Shown: positions 1-12,093, numbered from the stretch's first letter. The stretch is 64,000 nt of DNA from Magnolia sinica (GCF_029962835.1 NC_080588.1:10310001-10374000); one strand, 5' to 3'. Translations and numbers: made by a program. The notes: a model not told the origin generated them from the sequence alone.

Positions 1-12
1 ACCCATAGCTGG

Positions 13-300
13 GTGGTGGAGAAAATTGAAAGAACAAAATACATCATCTTCTTCAAATTCCCATTCTCCAGCATTCTTGAGGATAGAGATGTCATTGATG
101 ATGATTCATTATCACTGAGTGAACGTCGCTTCTTCATCTGCATCAGGTCTAGGAATTTCCCCTTAAGGAAAAACAATGAATTTTTGCGCAAGCCCTACTA
201 CCCTAGTAGGTTCGCACGTTGGTTTGGCTATGATCAAACCATACAAGAGAATTGCAGTGTCGTTACTCGAGTGATGAGGAGCTTCGACATGTCCTTATAA
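13..300 (+). pseudogene. Plant-mobile-domain-like ORF fragment, interrupted downstream by Athila
   Basis: A 95-codon open frame with no clear start contains YPSRFARWFGYDQ at its C-terminal third. This resembles the RFARQFGYDQ signature of plant mobile domain (PMD, aminotransferase-like) proteins found in transposons and captured host genes. The frame ends in TAA at 298-300, but the same frame stays readable as LGIHIKAALNSVYRVSLHFNR up to the Athila target site at 366-370. Joining the flanks across the Athila element continues the same decayed sequence at 12094. The family call rests on one motif; the rest of the protein is not recognisable. Confidence 0.35.
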
Positions 301-370
301 CTGGGCATTCATATAAAAGCAGCTCTTAATAGTGTGTATAGGGTCTCACTTCATTTTAACAGGATGTAAT

Positions 371-2469
371 TGTTAAGGGTCAAATGTTGCATATTAGACC
401 CCAGTTACTACATAGATTTACGAACATGACACTGTTTAACGCCCTGATTTAATCGTGTTTGTGATGCAGGGTGTATTTATGAGCGTGAACTGAAAAGGAT
501 GCTAAAAGCATGGATTTAATGTTCATGAGTCACCAAGGCAAGGGACGGACCCCAGGGGACCGAGATCAAAGAATTTACATGGCTGAGATTCGAGAAAATC
601 ACGTGTGTCATATTAAAGAGGCCTGAAAGTCAGCCTGAATGCAAGATCAGAGGGTTCTCACCATCCGTTCAGTTCAAAACTTTACATATGTCCTGAGGAC
701 CATAAATTAACCGTACACCTTGAATTCCAACCATCGGATCCTTGTGGAAGTGGCCGAACGGATAGATCAGCCCATAAACCGTTGATTTTGGGCCCACCTA
801 TTATCTGGATATGTTTCAAACTTGGGCTCGACCTATTAAATTAGCTGGAAGAATGTATGAATGGATTAGATTTCCCATAACAATCATCGTGGACCCTACC
901 TGAGTTGTGTGTGCACCGGATGTGCACAGCTAGTTCAAGACAGTCAAACTGCCTTGGACCCGTACTCCATTCAAAAACAGCAACTGCCGTTTTCTCTGGC
1001 ACGAAATAGGGGTGCTGTTTGATCATTAGTGGGCCTCCATCATGGCCCATGAAAACGATCCGAGCCATACATCATGCAGAGGGGAGAAAAGCCGTCAAAC
1101 ACATGTTGAATGTGGGTAACTCACACGTGTACGTGCCCGCTACAAAGGTCACAAGAGGACTATTTTGCAGCGTTCAAAATAGTGCAGCGTGATTAATTCT
1201 GTGGGCCACACCAAATCCATCCAAAACCGTCCATCTTTTATCAGAATTTCGAGGCCCATCTAATGGACGTAGTGGATTTCTCCACCGACACTGATCTTGT
1301 GCCCCACCACTCATCAGCGCAAGAGGAATTGCACAGACTGCGCACATCTGAGGAACCCGCCCGATCCAAATATGGATCAAAATAATGATCCAGACCATCC
1401 AAGTTTCAAAAAAGGGGATTTCGACCCTTCCAAGATGATCGGATTGACTGAACTGGATGATTCTTCGGCCCAGATTCACTTCAAACGCAACAGGTTGTGC
1501 GTGTGTTTGCTGCGTAAAATAGAGTTACACAAATTCGGTTTGTGCGCGATTTAGACTGCGAAAGGAGGGTCGGTGACCGACCTAGCTATCTCCTTGCTGG
1601 TTATAAAAGAAAGAAAGGAACGTGGAAAGGGGATCAATCTCGATTTGGGCTTGAACGTGAATACAAGAGGAGGCGAGACAGAGGGAGTAGAGTTTGTAAT
1701 TTCCTATTTTCCTTATGCTTTTAGAGAGTGCTAGCCTCATCATGTCGGGCTAAACCTCTTAACTAGGGCTATGAGGTGAAGCTTGTGGCGTGATGGGAGA
1801 TCTCTGTGATTAGATTCATATTATGAACTGATGTTTGATTCTAGTTTGATATTAAAGAAATACCTTTAGTTTTTAATGGTTTGTTGTGTCTAAAATTACA
1901 ATAGATCTATGATAGCTTGAGTATTTCCTTTTCTTTTTTATGAGTATGATGTCAGGAAGCCCTGTTGTTCACCATCGTCTCATGGGCATGGTCAGATGAT
2001 GGTACCCTTCCTAACCTTCATACATCAATGATTGGTTGCCAATTAGTTTAATTCTATTATTTGCTTTGTCTCCTGGACATGGTTTTGTGATGGAATCTAT
2101 TCTAATTTACACCTGTCTGATCTCTTGAAAACAAGATTAGATGAAGTTCAGAATTGATTTTCAGGTTATATCTTCTAACTGGATGAAGATGGGACTCGAA
2201 ATCCAGTTGAGTTCATGAATCGACCGTAGATCTCCCTGATCTCTATAAGTGAATCCTCTGAATCCCTAGTTTCCTACCTCTAAATTTCTTAAGTTTTAGA
2301 TTAATATTTCACCATTATTCCTTAAATTATAATGAATTTAGATTTCATCTTAGTCTAGTTGTAATTCTACCTAGCTTCAGATAACGTACAGGTTTCAGTC
2401 CCTTGGGATTCGACCTCGGTCTCACCGAGTTTATTACTACATCACAACCCTATACTTGGGGAGTGAACA
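371..2469 (+). repeat. Athila 5' LTR (2099 bp)
   Basis: It begins TGTTAAGGG directly after the duplication gtaat and ends TACTTGGGGAGTGAACA just before the primer site. It matches 9956-12088 over its whole length. Compared with the 3' LTR it lacks about 15 bp near 910 and about 17 bp near 1367, which explains the 34-bp length difference. Short ORFs inside it are not genes. Confidence 0.95.
1602..1608 (+). promoter_or_regulatory. TATA box of the 5' LTR
   Basis: TATAAAA in the context CTGGTTATAAAAGAAAG lies two thirds of the way into the LTR and is conserved in the 3' LTR at 11222-11228. It is the most likely core promoter for the element's transcript, with the R region starting roughly 30 bp downstream (inferred). 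Confidence 0.6.
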
Positions 2470-2475
2470 AGTTTT

Positions 2476-2493
2476 TAGCGCCGTTGCCAGAGA
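2476..2493 (+). other. Athila primer-binding site (tRNA-Asp)
   Basis: TAGCGCCGTTGCCAGAGA lies 6 bp after the 5' LTR. It matches the complement of the tRNA-Asp 3' end (TGGCGCCGTTGCCGGGGA) except for a few bases. tRNA-Asp priming is usual in Athila relatives. Confidence 0.8.
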
Positions 2494-2499
2494 TTGACG

Positions 2500-3330
2500 G
2501 TTTCATTTTCTGAAATCAACTAGTTTTAGGATTAGTTTAAGTTTAGAATTTTTCTAACTTTAGGTTTAGGTTTTTCTGATTTCTAGAAACTAACCTATTT
2601 TCCTGTTTTGTAAGAGCCTGACATAAACTTCTAAATTGGTAATCCCTTTCTAATTCCTCTACTTCTTCTATTTTTAGAATTAGGGCTTGAGTTTTAGAAA
2701 TTTTCTAATTCCAGTATTTTTCTATTTTTAGGAAATATTTTATTTTTAGAAACTTTCCTCTTTTGTTTTTAGAAACTATGTTAGTTATTTCCCTTTTTAG
2801 AAATTCTTTCTAATTTTAGAAACTAACTCATCTTTCCTTTATTTTATTTTTAGAAACTTTCTAATTTTAGGTTTGGATTTTCTATTTTAGAAACTTTCTA
2901 ATTCTGGGTCTTCTTTTTAGAAACTAACTTTCTATTTTTATTTTTAGTAACTTTCTAATTCTAACTCTTTTAGAATCTAACTTTGTTTCCTAATTTATTT
3001 TTAGAAATTTTCTACTTGTAGACTTTTTGTTTAGAAACTAACTTTCTTATTTTGTAGGCTTTTAAGATAGAAATTTCTAATTCGATAAGCTCTTTCTCTA
3101 CTTTCAATTTTTCAGATCTCTTTTAGTAACTTACTTTCTAATTTAGGACTTTTCTAATTTATTTTAGAAATTTTCACTTTCCTTTAGGAATTTCTTCTTT
3201 TAGAAACTAGTTTACTTCTATCTTTCTTTTTAAGGATTTTTTAATTTTAGACCTTCTCTTTAGAAACTGACTTGTTTTGTTTTACAGGTTTTTACTTAAG
3301 GACTTCAATTTGGTAACTTCTTTCCAACCC
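2500..3330 (+). repeat. T-rich degenerate repeat leader of Athila
   Basis: The untranslated leader consists of about 800 bp of loosely tandem T-rich units with the core TTTTTAGAAACTAACTTTCT, repeated more than ten times with drift. No ORF crosses it. It ends where the gag reading frame approaches (ATG at 3525). Confidence 0.7.
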
Positions 3331-3524
3331 TCTCTTTCTTTCTAGATTTTCTTTTCCTTTCTTAGGATTAGGTTTTGAATTTGATTGAGGGCTGCGATTG
3401 TTTCATGCCCAAGTAGACCGCTGACAACACTCGACGTCTCTTGACTGAAGGAGGATTGGTTAAGGGGTTAACTATCCATCGCAGGACTAGATACCACTCG
3501 AAATCCTCGGAGTTAATTGAAGTG

Positions 3525-5603
3525 ATGGCTGAAAACCAACCTCTTCTACCCCAACCTAGGGTGGAGGACATTCAGGATGAGAATGAGGTACATCAAGCAC
3601 CCCCGCCTCATACTTTATGAGATTATTTACAACCAGCGGGGGTGAGTACGCCCTCATGCATGATTTTTTCTGAAAATACAGGACATATTGACATCAAGTC
3701 AGGGGTTATCCAACTCCTTCCTAAGTTCCATGGGCTTGAATCTGAAGAACCATATCTACATTTGAAAGAGTTTGATGAGATCATAGCCACTTTATATTTT
3801 CAAAATGTGTCTGAGGACACAGTCAGGCTGAAACTCTTTCCTTTTTCCTTGAAGGAGAAGGATAAGACGTGGTTACATTCACTGCGTCCTAGATCCATTG
3901 GCACATGGAATGATATGCAGAGGAAATTTATAAAGAAATTTTTTCCACATCATAAAACGATTACCCTTAGAAAAGCAATCATGAACTTCACCCAAAAAGA
4001 GGATGAAACATTTTACCAATGTTGGGAAAGGTTCAAGGATTTGGTCAGTTCATGCCCACAACACGGCTTTGAAACGTGGCGCATTACAAATTTTTTCTAT
4101 GATGGACTGACATCTTCCATGCGCCAAATGGTCGAGACAATGTGTAATGGAGAATTCATTAATAAAAATGTCGACGAGGTATGGGATTACCTAGATAGTC
4201 TTGCTGAAAAAACACAATCATGGGACTATTACTTAAAATCGAACACCACGTCTAGGCTGACTCAATCTAAAGAGAAGGGTGGATTGTATCTCTTGAAAGA
4301 AGAGGATGATCTCAAGTATAAAGTGACTACGCTCATAAGAAAATTTGAGGCCATGGAAGGAAAGAAGGATAAGGTTAATGAAAGTGTTTGCGGCATCTGT
4401 GATTGCAACATTCATACAACTGAAAATTATCTTACGATACCCACCTTTCGAGAAGTGTTGAATAAACAATCTAATGCCGTAAATAATTATCAAAGACCTT
4501 TCAATGGACTGACCTGTAATACGTACAATACTGGTTGGAAAAATCATCCAAACTTTAGTTGGAGAAATGGATAAACTGCTACCCCTCAAAGTTTCTTCAA
4601 TCAAAATCCAAATCAGGGGAAACCTCAAGAAGAACCGGTTCAAAATTCCATGCAAGAGCTGACCCAGGCAATGCGAGATTTTATGCAAAAGATGGATTCA
4701 CGTATGACGGTTATAGAAAAGGGGATGCTTCCTGCACAACCGCTCCCCAATCCTAAACTACAATACGAGATAAGTAATCCCAACTCTTTAAATCAAATGG
4801 AGCACGCTAAATCCATCACCACTCTTAGGAGTGAGAAAATCATTGATAAAACCCTTCCGGTTAGGCCTGAAAAGCTTCAAGAACCAAAAGAGGACAACAA
4901 TGATGGATCTAGTGAGGCCATACAAAAATTAGAACCGAAACTTCTAGACAAGTCAGTTACTTCATTTCCCCAACGGTTGGTCGCACCAAAACCTCTCTCT
5001 AACTCTCAGGATATCCTAGAGGTGTTAAAATAAGTGAAAGTGAATATTCCTCTATTTAATGTCGTAAAACAGATACCTTCATATGCCAAATTCCTGAAAG
5101 ACTTATGCACGACCAAACGACGGCAGAGTATTCAAAAGAAGATCTTCTTAATCGAGAAAGTGAGTGACATCCTAAAGCAAGACGTGCCACAGAAATTCAA
5201 AGATCCCGGTAGCCCAACCATATCATGTGTAATCGGGGACCATCGAATTGATCGTGCACTTCTTGACTTAGGAGCGAGCGTCAATCTGATTCCCTACTCG
5301 GTATACAGACAGTTAGGTTTGGGGGAATTAAAACCCACCCTAACCACACTACAACTTGCCGATCGCTTTGTTCGTGTACCAAGAGGGATAATTGAGGATG
5401 TGTTGGTCCAGGTCGATAGATTTTATTACCCTATAGATTTTATCATCCTGGACACCGAACCCATCAATAACATGAACACTCATATTCCTGTCATTCTTGG
5501 TCACCCATTTATTGCCACTTCAAATGCAATTATCAATTGCAGGAATGGTGTCATGACTGTCTTTTGGGAATATGACATTGGACTCAAACATCTTTTTCAA
5601 TAA
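3525..5603 (+). pseudogene. Athila gag and protease, one frame with three stops
   Basis: The frame opens at ATG 3525 (MAENQPLLPQ). It carries an Athila gag domain (QLLPKFHGLE at about 3702; KFIKKFFPHH at about 3930) and then an aspartic protease with the active-site motif LLDLGASVNLIP (about 5257-5292). In-frame stops lie at 3618 (TGA), 4572 (TAA) and 5031 (TAA). Each is one C-to-T step from CGA or CAA in the expected Athila sequence. A 1-base loss near 5560 moves the downstream polyprotein into another frame, which gives the terminal stop at 5601. Confidence 0.88.
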
Positions 5604-6128
5604 TGGCAGAAACTTAGAGGATGATGACGACTTCCATGACATTAACATGATTGACTCTTTCGTGGAAGATACGACACCTCTGACCTTATCCTCTGACCCT
5701 CTAGAGACGTGTCTGGCCCACTCCCATGATTTTAATGATGACATGATTAGGGAGACGTGTGCCTTGCTTGATACTGCACCGGTACTTGAAGTTAATCGGT
5801 AGAGGCCACAATTTGAAGAGTTGCCCCAAACTAATGTAGTGCCTCTACCGTCTAACCTCAAGCCGCCAAAGCTTGATCTAAAACCTTTGCCCTCTAATTT
5901 GAAATATGTCTATTTAGGTTAAGATGAGACATACCCGATGGTGATCTCTGCCCACCTGGAGAAAGAACAGGAGAGTATGCTTATATCTACTCTCATTGAG
6001 CATAAGGGAGCCCTTGGATGGATGATAGCGGACCTCAAGGGAATTGACCCTCGATTTGTACTCACCACATATATCTTGAGGATAATGCGAAGACTGCTCG
6101 ACAATCACAACGTAGACTAAATCCAAAC
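5572..6128 (+). pseudogene. Athila protease-RT linker, frameshifted
   Basis: The polyprotein continues in the +1 frame from 5572 (NIFFNNGRNLEDDDDF) with a TAG at 5800 where Athila proteins have Trp, and a TAA near 5920. A second frameshift before about 6060 returns it to the RT frame (LEDNAKTARQSQRRLNPNM). The segment is acidic and has no catalytic motif. Confidence 0.75.
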
Positions 6129-6965
6129 ATGAGGGAAGTGGTTAAGGCCGAGGTTCTTAAACTATTGGATGTGGGTATCATATACCCCATATCCGATAGT
6201 CAATGGGTGAGTCCAACTCAGGTGGTTCCTAAGAAGTCCAGGATCACCATCATAGCCAATGCCAATAATGAACTCGTGCCAACAAGAGTTACTACTAGTT
6301 GGAGAATGTGCATTGATTACAGGAAGCCGAATACCGTCACGAGGAAGGACCACTTCCCTTTGCCCTTCATTGATCAAATCTTGGAAAGGCTAGCTGGTCA
6401 TTCCTATTACTTTTTCCTTGACAGGTATTCGGGCTACAATCAGATTGAAATCGCCCCTAAGGACCAAGAAAAGACCACATTTACATGTCCCTACGGTACC
6501 TTTGCCTATAGAAGGATGTCATTCGGATTATGTAATGCCCATGCTACCTTTCAGTGATGTATGATGAGTATCTTTTCTGACATGGTGGGGAAATATCTAG
6601 AGGTCTTCATGGGCGATTTTTCTGTTTTTAGTTCATCTTTCAGCGAGTGCTTAGAGAGTCTTAAATGTGTACTGAAAAGATGTGAAGAAAAGAACTTGGT
6701 ACTTAATTGGGAGAAGTGTCATTTCATGGTTCATAAGGGAATTGTCCTTGGACATATTATCTCGTCCAAAGGAATCGAGGTGGATAAGGCAAAAATTGAT
6801 CTTATCTCTAACCTACCTCCACCCAAGAACATACGAGACGTGCGAACCTTCTTAGGACACGCTGGGTTTTACAAAAGATTCATAAAGGATTTTAGTCTCA
6901 TCTCTCGTCCTTTATGTAATCTACTTCAAAATGATGCACCATACGAGTGGACTGAGCCATGTTAG
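6129..6965 (+). pseudogene. Athila reverse transcriptase
   Basis: RT blocks are clear: WRMCIDYRKPN, HFPLPFIDQILERL, FLDRYSGYNQI and MSFGLCNAHATFQ, followed by the catalytic loop and a thumb segment with FLGHAGFYKRFIKDFS. The catalytic loop reads VFMGDFSVF (6603-6629), so the first Asp of the usual DD pair is Gly (GGC at 6612-6614). TGA at 6555 replaces an expected Arg and TAG at 6963 an expected Gln. The enzyme would be inactive. Confidence 0.9.
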
Positions 6966-7430
6966 GAAGCTTTTACTAAGCTTAAGGGCATGTTGACTAG
7001 TGCACCCATCATACAACCACCCGACTAGGGCATTCCTTTTGAACTTATGTGCGACGCGTCTGATTATGCTCTTGGGACGGTTCTAGGCTAGCGAAGAGAT
7101 AAGAAACCCTACGTTATTCATTATGCGAGTAAGACTCTAAATCCTACTCAAGTGAACTACTCGACTACGGAAAAGGAACTCTTGGCCGTAGTGTTCACTT
7201 TGGACAAATTTCAGTCCTACTTGATTGGATCCAAGATCATTATTTACACTGATCACGCGGCGCTCAAGTATCTTCTGTCTAAGAATGATGCTAAGCCTCG
7301 CCTGATATGATGGATCCTCCTACTCCAGGAATTTGACCTAGAAATAAAAGATAAAAAGGGAGTAGAGAACATAGTGGCTGACCATCTTTCTCGCCTTAAT
7401 CCCTCTGATTCCCTTGAAATGACACATATC
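6966..7430 (+). pseudogene. Athila RNase H domain
   Basis: The sequence ELMCDASDYALGTVLG (about 7041-7088) and [14 protein letters not shown] (about 7236-7277) are the usual Ty3/gypsy RNase H motifs with Asp and Glu positions retained ([13 protein letters not shown]). Stops lie at 7026 (TAG for Trp), 7089 (TAG for Gln) and 7308 (TGA for Arg). The domain ends at ADHLSRL, the normal junction with integrase. Confidence 0.88.
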
Positions 7431-8771
7431 AATGACATGTTCCCTGATGAACAATTGTTCAGAGTCTCCCATTCACCTTGGTTCCCTGATATTGCTAATT
7501 ATCTTGCCACAGGTTCCATACCGACACATTGGACTGCGCAAGATAAGAAGAAATTTTTTACCGAAGTGCGCAACTTTTTCTGGGATGATCCATATTTATT
7601 TAAATATTACCCAGACCAAATCTTAAGGAGTTGTGTGCCAAACGTTAAGCATCAGAGTGTCATCTCTTTTTGTCATTCACAGGCCTGTGGTGGTCACTTT
7701 TCTACCCAAAAGACCACAGCTAAGATTTTATAGTATGGCTTTTACTGGCCCACTATGTTCAGGGACACTCATGAGTTTTGCAAAGCTTATGAGAGTTGTC
7801 AGAAATTGGGAGCATTGTCCCGTCGAAATATGATGCCCTTGAATCATATTCTTATCATCGAGGCATTTGATTGCTGGGGCATTGATTTCATGGGACCATT
7901 CCCCCAATCTTTTGGAAATCTATATATTTTGCTCGTTGTAGACTATGTCACTAAATGGGTTGAAGAGATTCCATGTCGGAATAATGACCATCGCACGGTC
8001 ATTAAATTCCTAAAAGAGAACATCCTTTCCCGATTCGGAACGCCTCAAGCTATCATTAGTGATAGGGGCTCACACTTTTGTAATAGGCCATTCGAGAGTT
8101 TAATAAAGAAATACGGTATCTCTCATAAGATGAGCACCCCATATCACCCACAGACAAGTGGGCAAGTTGAGATTTCTAATAGGGAGATCAAACACATTTT
8201 GGAGAAAACAGTTAACCCTAACCGTAAGGATTAGTCAATCCGATTGACCGATGCCTTATGGGCTTACCGTACTGCATTTAAAACTCCTATTAGAATGTCT
8301 CCCTTTAGACTTGTCTATGGGAAGGCTTGCCACTTGCCTGTGGAGTTGGAACATAGAACCTACTGGGCAATTAAAAAATTGAATTTTAATCTAGACAATG
8401 CTGGCTCACTATGCAAACTTCAGTTGAATGAACTCGAAGAAATCCAAAATGACGCATACGAGAACTCGAGAATTTACAAGGACAGAATGAAGGCGTTTCA
8501 TGACCAACGTATTCTACGAAAATCATTCCCACCTGATCAGAAAGTCCTTTTGTATAATTCTCGATTACATCTCTTTCCAGGTAAGCTTCGATCTCGTTGA
8601 ACTGGCCCTTACATTATGGTCACTGCGTATCCTCATGGGGCCGTTGAGATAAGAGATTTGGACAATGGCAAGGAGTTTAAAGTAAATGGACATCACTTAA
8701 AGCCATTTGTCGAGAAATTTGATTCAGAGGACATGTCCATACCTCTGACTGATCCTGTTTACCAGGATTGA
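7431..8771 (+). pseudogene. Athila integrase
   Basis: The N-terminal zinc finger is recognisable (FCHSQACGGHFS, then CKAYESCQKLG), but the first Cys of its C-x2-C pair appears to be Tyr. The core carries the DDE triad: Asp in GIDFMGPFP, Asp in IISDRGSHF and Glu in SGQVEISN, with 35 residues between the last two. The C-terminal domain runs to about 8771 (DPVYQD). Stops at 7731 (TAG), 8232 (TAG) and 8598 (TGA) fall at expected Gln, Trp and Trp. Confidence 0.9.
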
Positions 8772-9955
8772 TCTCCTAGTCTGATGGAGGTATAGGTAGG
8801 TTTCCTATTTTCATAGGACTAGGGTAGTTTGCTTTATGCTGTTCTAGGTTAATTTACTTTCTACATTGTTTTAGGATAGTTTTCTTTTGTTGGTTTCTCT
8901 CTTGTGCTGACTTGCTTTCATGCTGAGATCTTTGTGTAAAAGCTTCTTGAATCCCTCGTCCAGGTACAATCTTCCCATCACTTCTCATTTACTTTCATGT
9001 ACATTGCGAGCATATCTTTTACATTGAGGACAATGTAGATTTTTAGTTGAGGGTGGGAGATTAGGTTACTTAATCAGTGTTTTCTTGGTCTTGAGCAGAA
9101 ATTGTGAAAATTTTTAAATTTTTCTGGAATTTCGTATGAATTCGAAGTGATTTTGATGACCATCTTGGATTTAGACAAACAAGATACATGATGTTGGTGA
9201 TTTATGTCTCTTGGATTTAGTTGTTTGATAGATTTCACAGTTGAAAGCGACTTATCAATCCATGATTAGAAGTTTTAAACATTGATTGAATCATAATTTT
9301 ACATGTCACATCTCGCTTACACATTAAGGTTGCAGTCGATATTAAAGGATTAACTTGGCAATCACTAAACAGGAAAGGAACCAACCTGAGAAAATTGAAT
9401 GGATTGGGTGTACAATCTTCACCATAGGTTTGCTCCCTATAAGTGAGGATTCGATTCCCCATAGATGATATGTAAAAAAAAGGTTGGGTATACAGTCTTC
9501 ACCTATAGGTTTGCTCCCTATAGGTGAGAAATTGATTCCCCTTCTTGGCATTTCTTTTAATGAAAAAATTAAAAGCTGGAAGAACAAAAAAATGATCTAT
9601 TAGGAAAGTATAGGTTTAAGTTTTGGTTATCATGAATTCTCTTGTTGGTTACCAAATGATATCCTGAAATAGAGAAGTGAATTTTAATGATGATAAGCCG
9701 AGATTAGACTATACAATCATGGATCCTAATGTTCAGAATTTTTTCTAATTGATTGATTAATACTTTGATCTTAATTGTGAAGTCTACCGAGCGCTTAAGT
9801 CCAAGAGAAAGTAATGTCCAACATTCATGAATCTTAGACTTCTAGTATCTGGATTGTTTCCTAAAATCATTTGAGTTTTTAGAAATTATCCTATAATTCT
9901 CAATTTATTTTTCGCATACTTTGCTCGGGACTAGCAAAATGCTGGTTGGGGGTTG
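8772..9955 (+). other. Athila 3' untranslated region
   Basis: This 1.2-kb stretch after integrase has no credible ORF and no env-like segment. It contains a duplicated hairpin unit (9401-9540) and ends GCTGGTTGGGGGTTG, the likely plus-strand primer region, directly before the 3' LTR. Confidence 0.7.
9401..9540 (+). repeat. Tandem duplication with a hairpin, Athila 3' UTR
   Basis: Two copies of an approximately 60-bp unit (9401-9460 and 9482-9540) share TTGGGT, TACA, TCTTCACC and GGTTTGCTCCCTATA. Copy 2 forms a perfect 10-bp stem, CACCTATAGG (9500-9509) with CCTATAGGTG (9517-9526), around a 7-base loop. Copy 1 keeps a weaker version. The role is unknown. Confidence 0.75.
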
Positions 9956-12088
9956 TGTTAAGGGTCAAATATTGCATATTAGACCCCAGTTACTACATAG
10001 ATTTACGAACATGACACTGTTTAACGCACCGATTTAATCGTGTTTGTGATTCAGGGTGTATTTATGAGCGTGAACTAAAAAGGATGCTAAAAGCATGGAT
10101 TTAACGTTCATGAGTCACCAAGGCAAGGGACGGACCCCAGGGGACCGAGATCAAAGAATTTACACGGCTGAGATTCGAGAAAATCACGTGTGTCATATTA
10201 AAGAGGCCTGAAAGTCAGCCTGAATGCAAGATCATAGGGTTCTCACCATCCGTTCAACTCAAAACTTTACATATGTCCTGAGGACCATAAATTAACCTTA
10301 TACCTCGAATTCCACCCATTGGATCCTTGTGGAAGTGGCCGAACGGATAGATCAGCCCATAAACCGTTGATTTTGGGCCCACCTGTTATCTGGATATGCT
10401 TCAAACTTGGGCTCGACCCATTAAATTAGCTAGAAGAATGCATGAATGGATTGGATTTCCCATAACCATCATCGTGGACCCTACCTGAGTTGTGTGTGCA
10501 CCGTACACATGTGCACCGGATGTGCACAACTAGTTCAAGACAGTCAAACTGCCTTGGACCCATACTCCATTCAAAAACGGCAATAGTCGTTTTCTCTGGA
10601 GTGAAACAGGGGCGCCGTTTGATCATTAGTGGGCCTCCATCATGGCCCATGAAAATGATCGGAGCCATCCATCATGCAAAAAGGAGAAAAGAAAGTCAAA
10701 CACATGTTGAATGTGGGTAACTCACACGCGTATGTGCCCGCTACAGAGGTCACAAGAGGACTATTTTGTAGCATTCAAAATAGTTCAGCGTAATTGATTC
10801 CATGGGCCACACCAAATCCAATCCAAAACCGTCCATCTCTGATCAGAATTTCGAGGCACATTTAATGGACGTAGTGGATTTCTCCGTCAACACTGATCTT
10901 GTGTCCCACCACTCATCAGAGCAAGAGGAATTACGCAGACTGCGCTCGTTTGAGGAAACCACCCGATCCAGCGTCATAGGCTATCCAAATATGGATCAAA
11001 ACAATGATCCAGACTGTCCAAGTTTCCAAAAAAGGGGATTTCGACCCTTTCAAGGTGATCGGATTGACTGGACTGGATGATTCTTCGGCCCAGATTCACT
11101 TCAAACGCAACAGGTTGTGCGTATTTTTGCTGCGTAAAACAGAGTTACACAAATCCGGTTTGTGCGCGATTTAGACTGCGAAAGGAGGGTCAGTGACCGA
11201 CCTAGATGTCTCCTTGCTGGTTATAAAAGAAAGAAAGGAATGTGGAAAGGGGATTGATATCGGTTTGGGCTTGAACGTGAATACAAGAGGAGGCGAGACA
11301 GAGGGAGTAGAGTTTGTAATTTCCTATTTTCCTTATGCTTTTAGAGAGTGCTAGCCTCATCATGTCAGGCTAAACCTCTTAGCTAGGGCTACGAGGTGAA
11401 GCTTGTGGCGTGATGGGAGATCTCTGTGATTAGATTCATATTATGAACTGATGTTTGATTCTAGTTTGATATTAAAGAAATACCTTTAGTTTTTAATGGT
11501 TTGTTGTGACTGAAATTACAATAGATCTGCGATGGCTTGAGTATTTCCTTTTCTTTTTTATGAGTATGATGTCAGGAAGCCCTGTTGTTCACCATCGTCT
11601 CATAGGCATGGTCGGATGACAGTACCTTCCTAACCTTCATACATCAATGATTAGTTGCCAATTAGTTTAATTCTATTGTTTGCTTTGTCTCCTGGGCATG
11701 GTTTTGTGATGGAATCTATTCTAATTTACACCTGTCTGATCTCTTGAAAACTAGATTAGATGAAGTTCAGAATTGATTTTCAGGTTATATCTTCCAACTG
11801 GATGAAGATGGGACTCGAAGTCCAGTTGAGTTCATGAATCGACCGTAGATCTCCCTGATCTCTATAAGTGAATCCTCTGAATCCCTAGTTTCCTACCTCT
11901 AAATTTCTTAAGTTTTACATTAATATTTCACCATTATTCATCAAATTATAATCAATTTAGATTTCATCTTAGTCTACTTCTAATTCTACCTAGTTTCAGA
12001 TAACGTACAGGTTTCAGTCCCTTGGGATTCGACCTCGGTCTCACCAAGTTTATTACTACATCACAACCCTATACTTGGGGAGTGAACA
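9956..12088 (+). repeat. Athila 3' LTR (2133 bp)
   Basis: It repeats 371-2469 with scattered substitutions and two extra short segments near 10502 and 10968. It is followed by the target duplication gtaat at 12089-12093. Its TATA box lies at 11222-11228. Confidence 0.95.
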
Positions 12089-12093
12089 GTAAT

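Larger units (their letters stand above)
371..12088 (+). mobile_element. Athila-type Ty3/gypsy LTR retrotransposon, structurally complete, coding-dead
   Basis: This is an 11.7-kb element bounded by two LTRs that start TGTTAAGGGTCAAAT and end GGGGAGTGAACA. The 5-bp target duplication gtaat is perfect (366-370 and 12089-12093). The primer site matches tRNA-Asp with a few changes. The internal order is gag, protease, RT, RNase H, integrase, as in Athila/Tat elements. No env-like ORF is visible between the integrase end (about 8771) and the 3' LTR. The LTRs differ by a few percent by eye, plus two small insertions in the 3' copy, so the insertion is not recent. At least a dozen in-frame stops and at least two frameshifts make it non-autonomous. 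Confidence 0.95.

Noticed and set aside
841-1724. Short ORFs on both strands
   Set aside because: They lie entirely within the Athila 5' LTR and recur in the 3' LTR and solo LTR, so they are by-products of the repeat.
4233-4688. 151-codon minus-strand ORF
   Set aside because: It is the reverse shadow of the Athila gag frame.
8772-9955. Env-like ORF of Athila
   Set aside because: No frame longer than about 80 codons and no signal or membrane segment; only decayed UTR is present.
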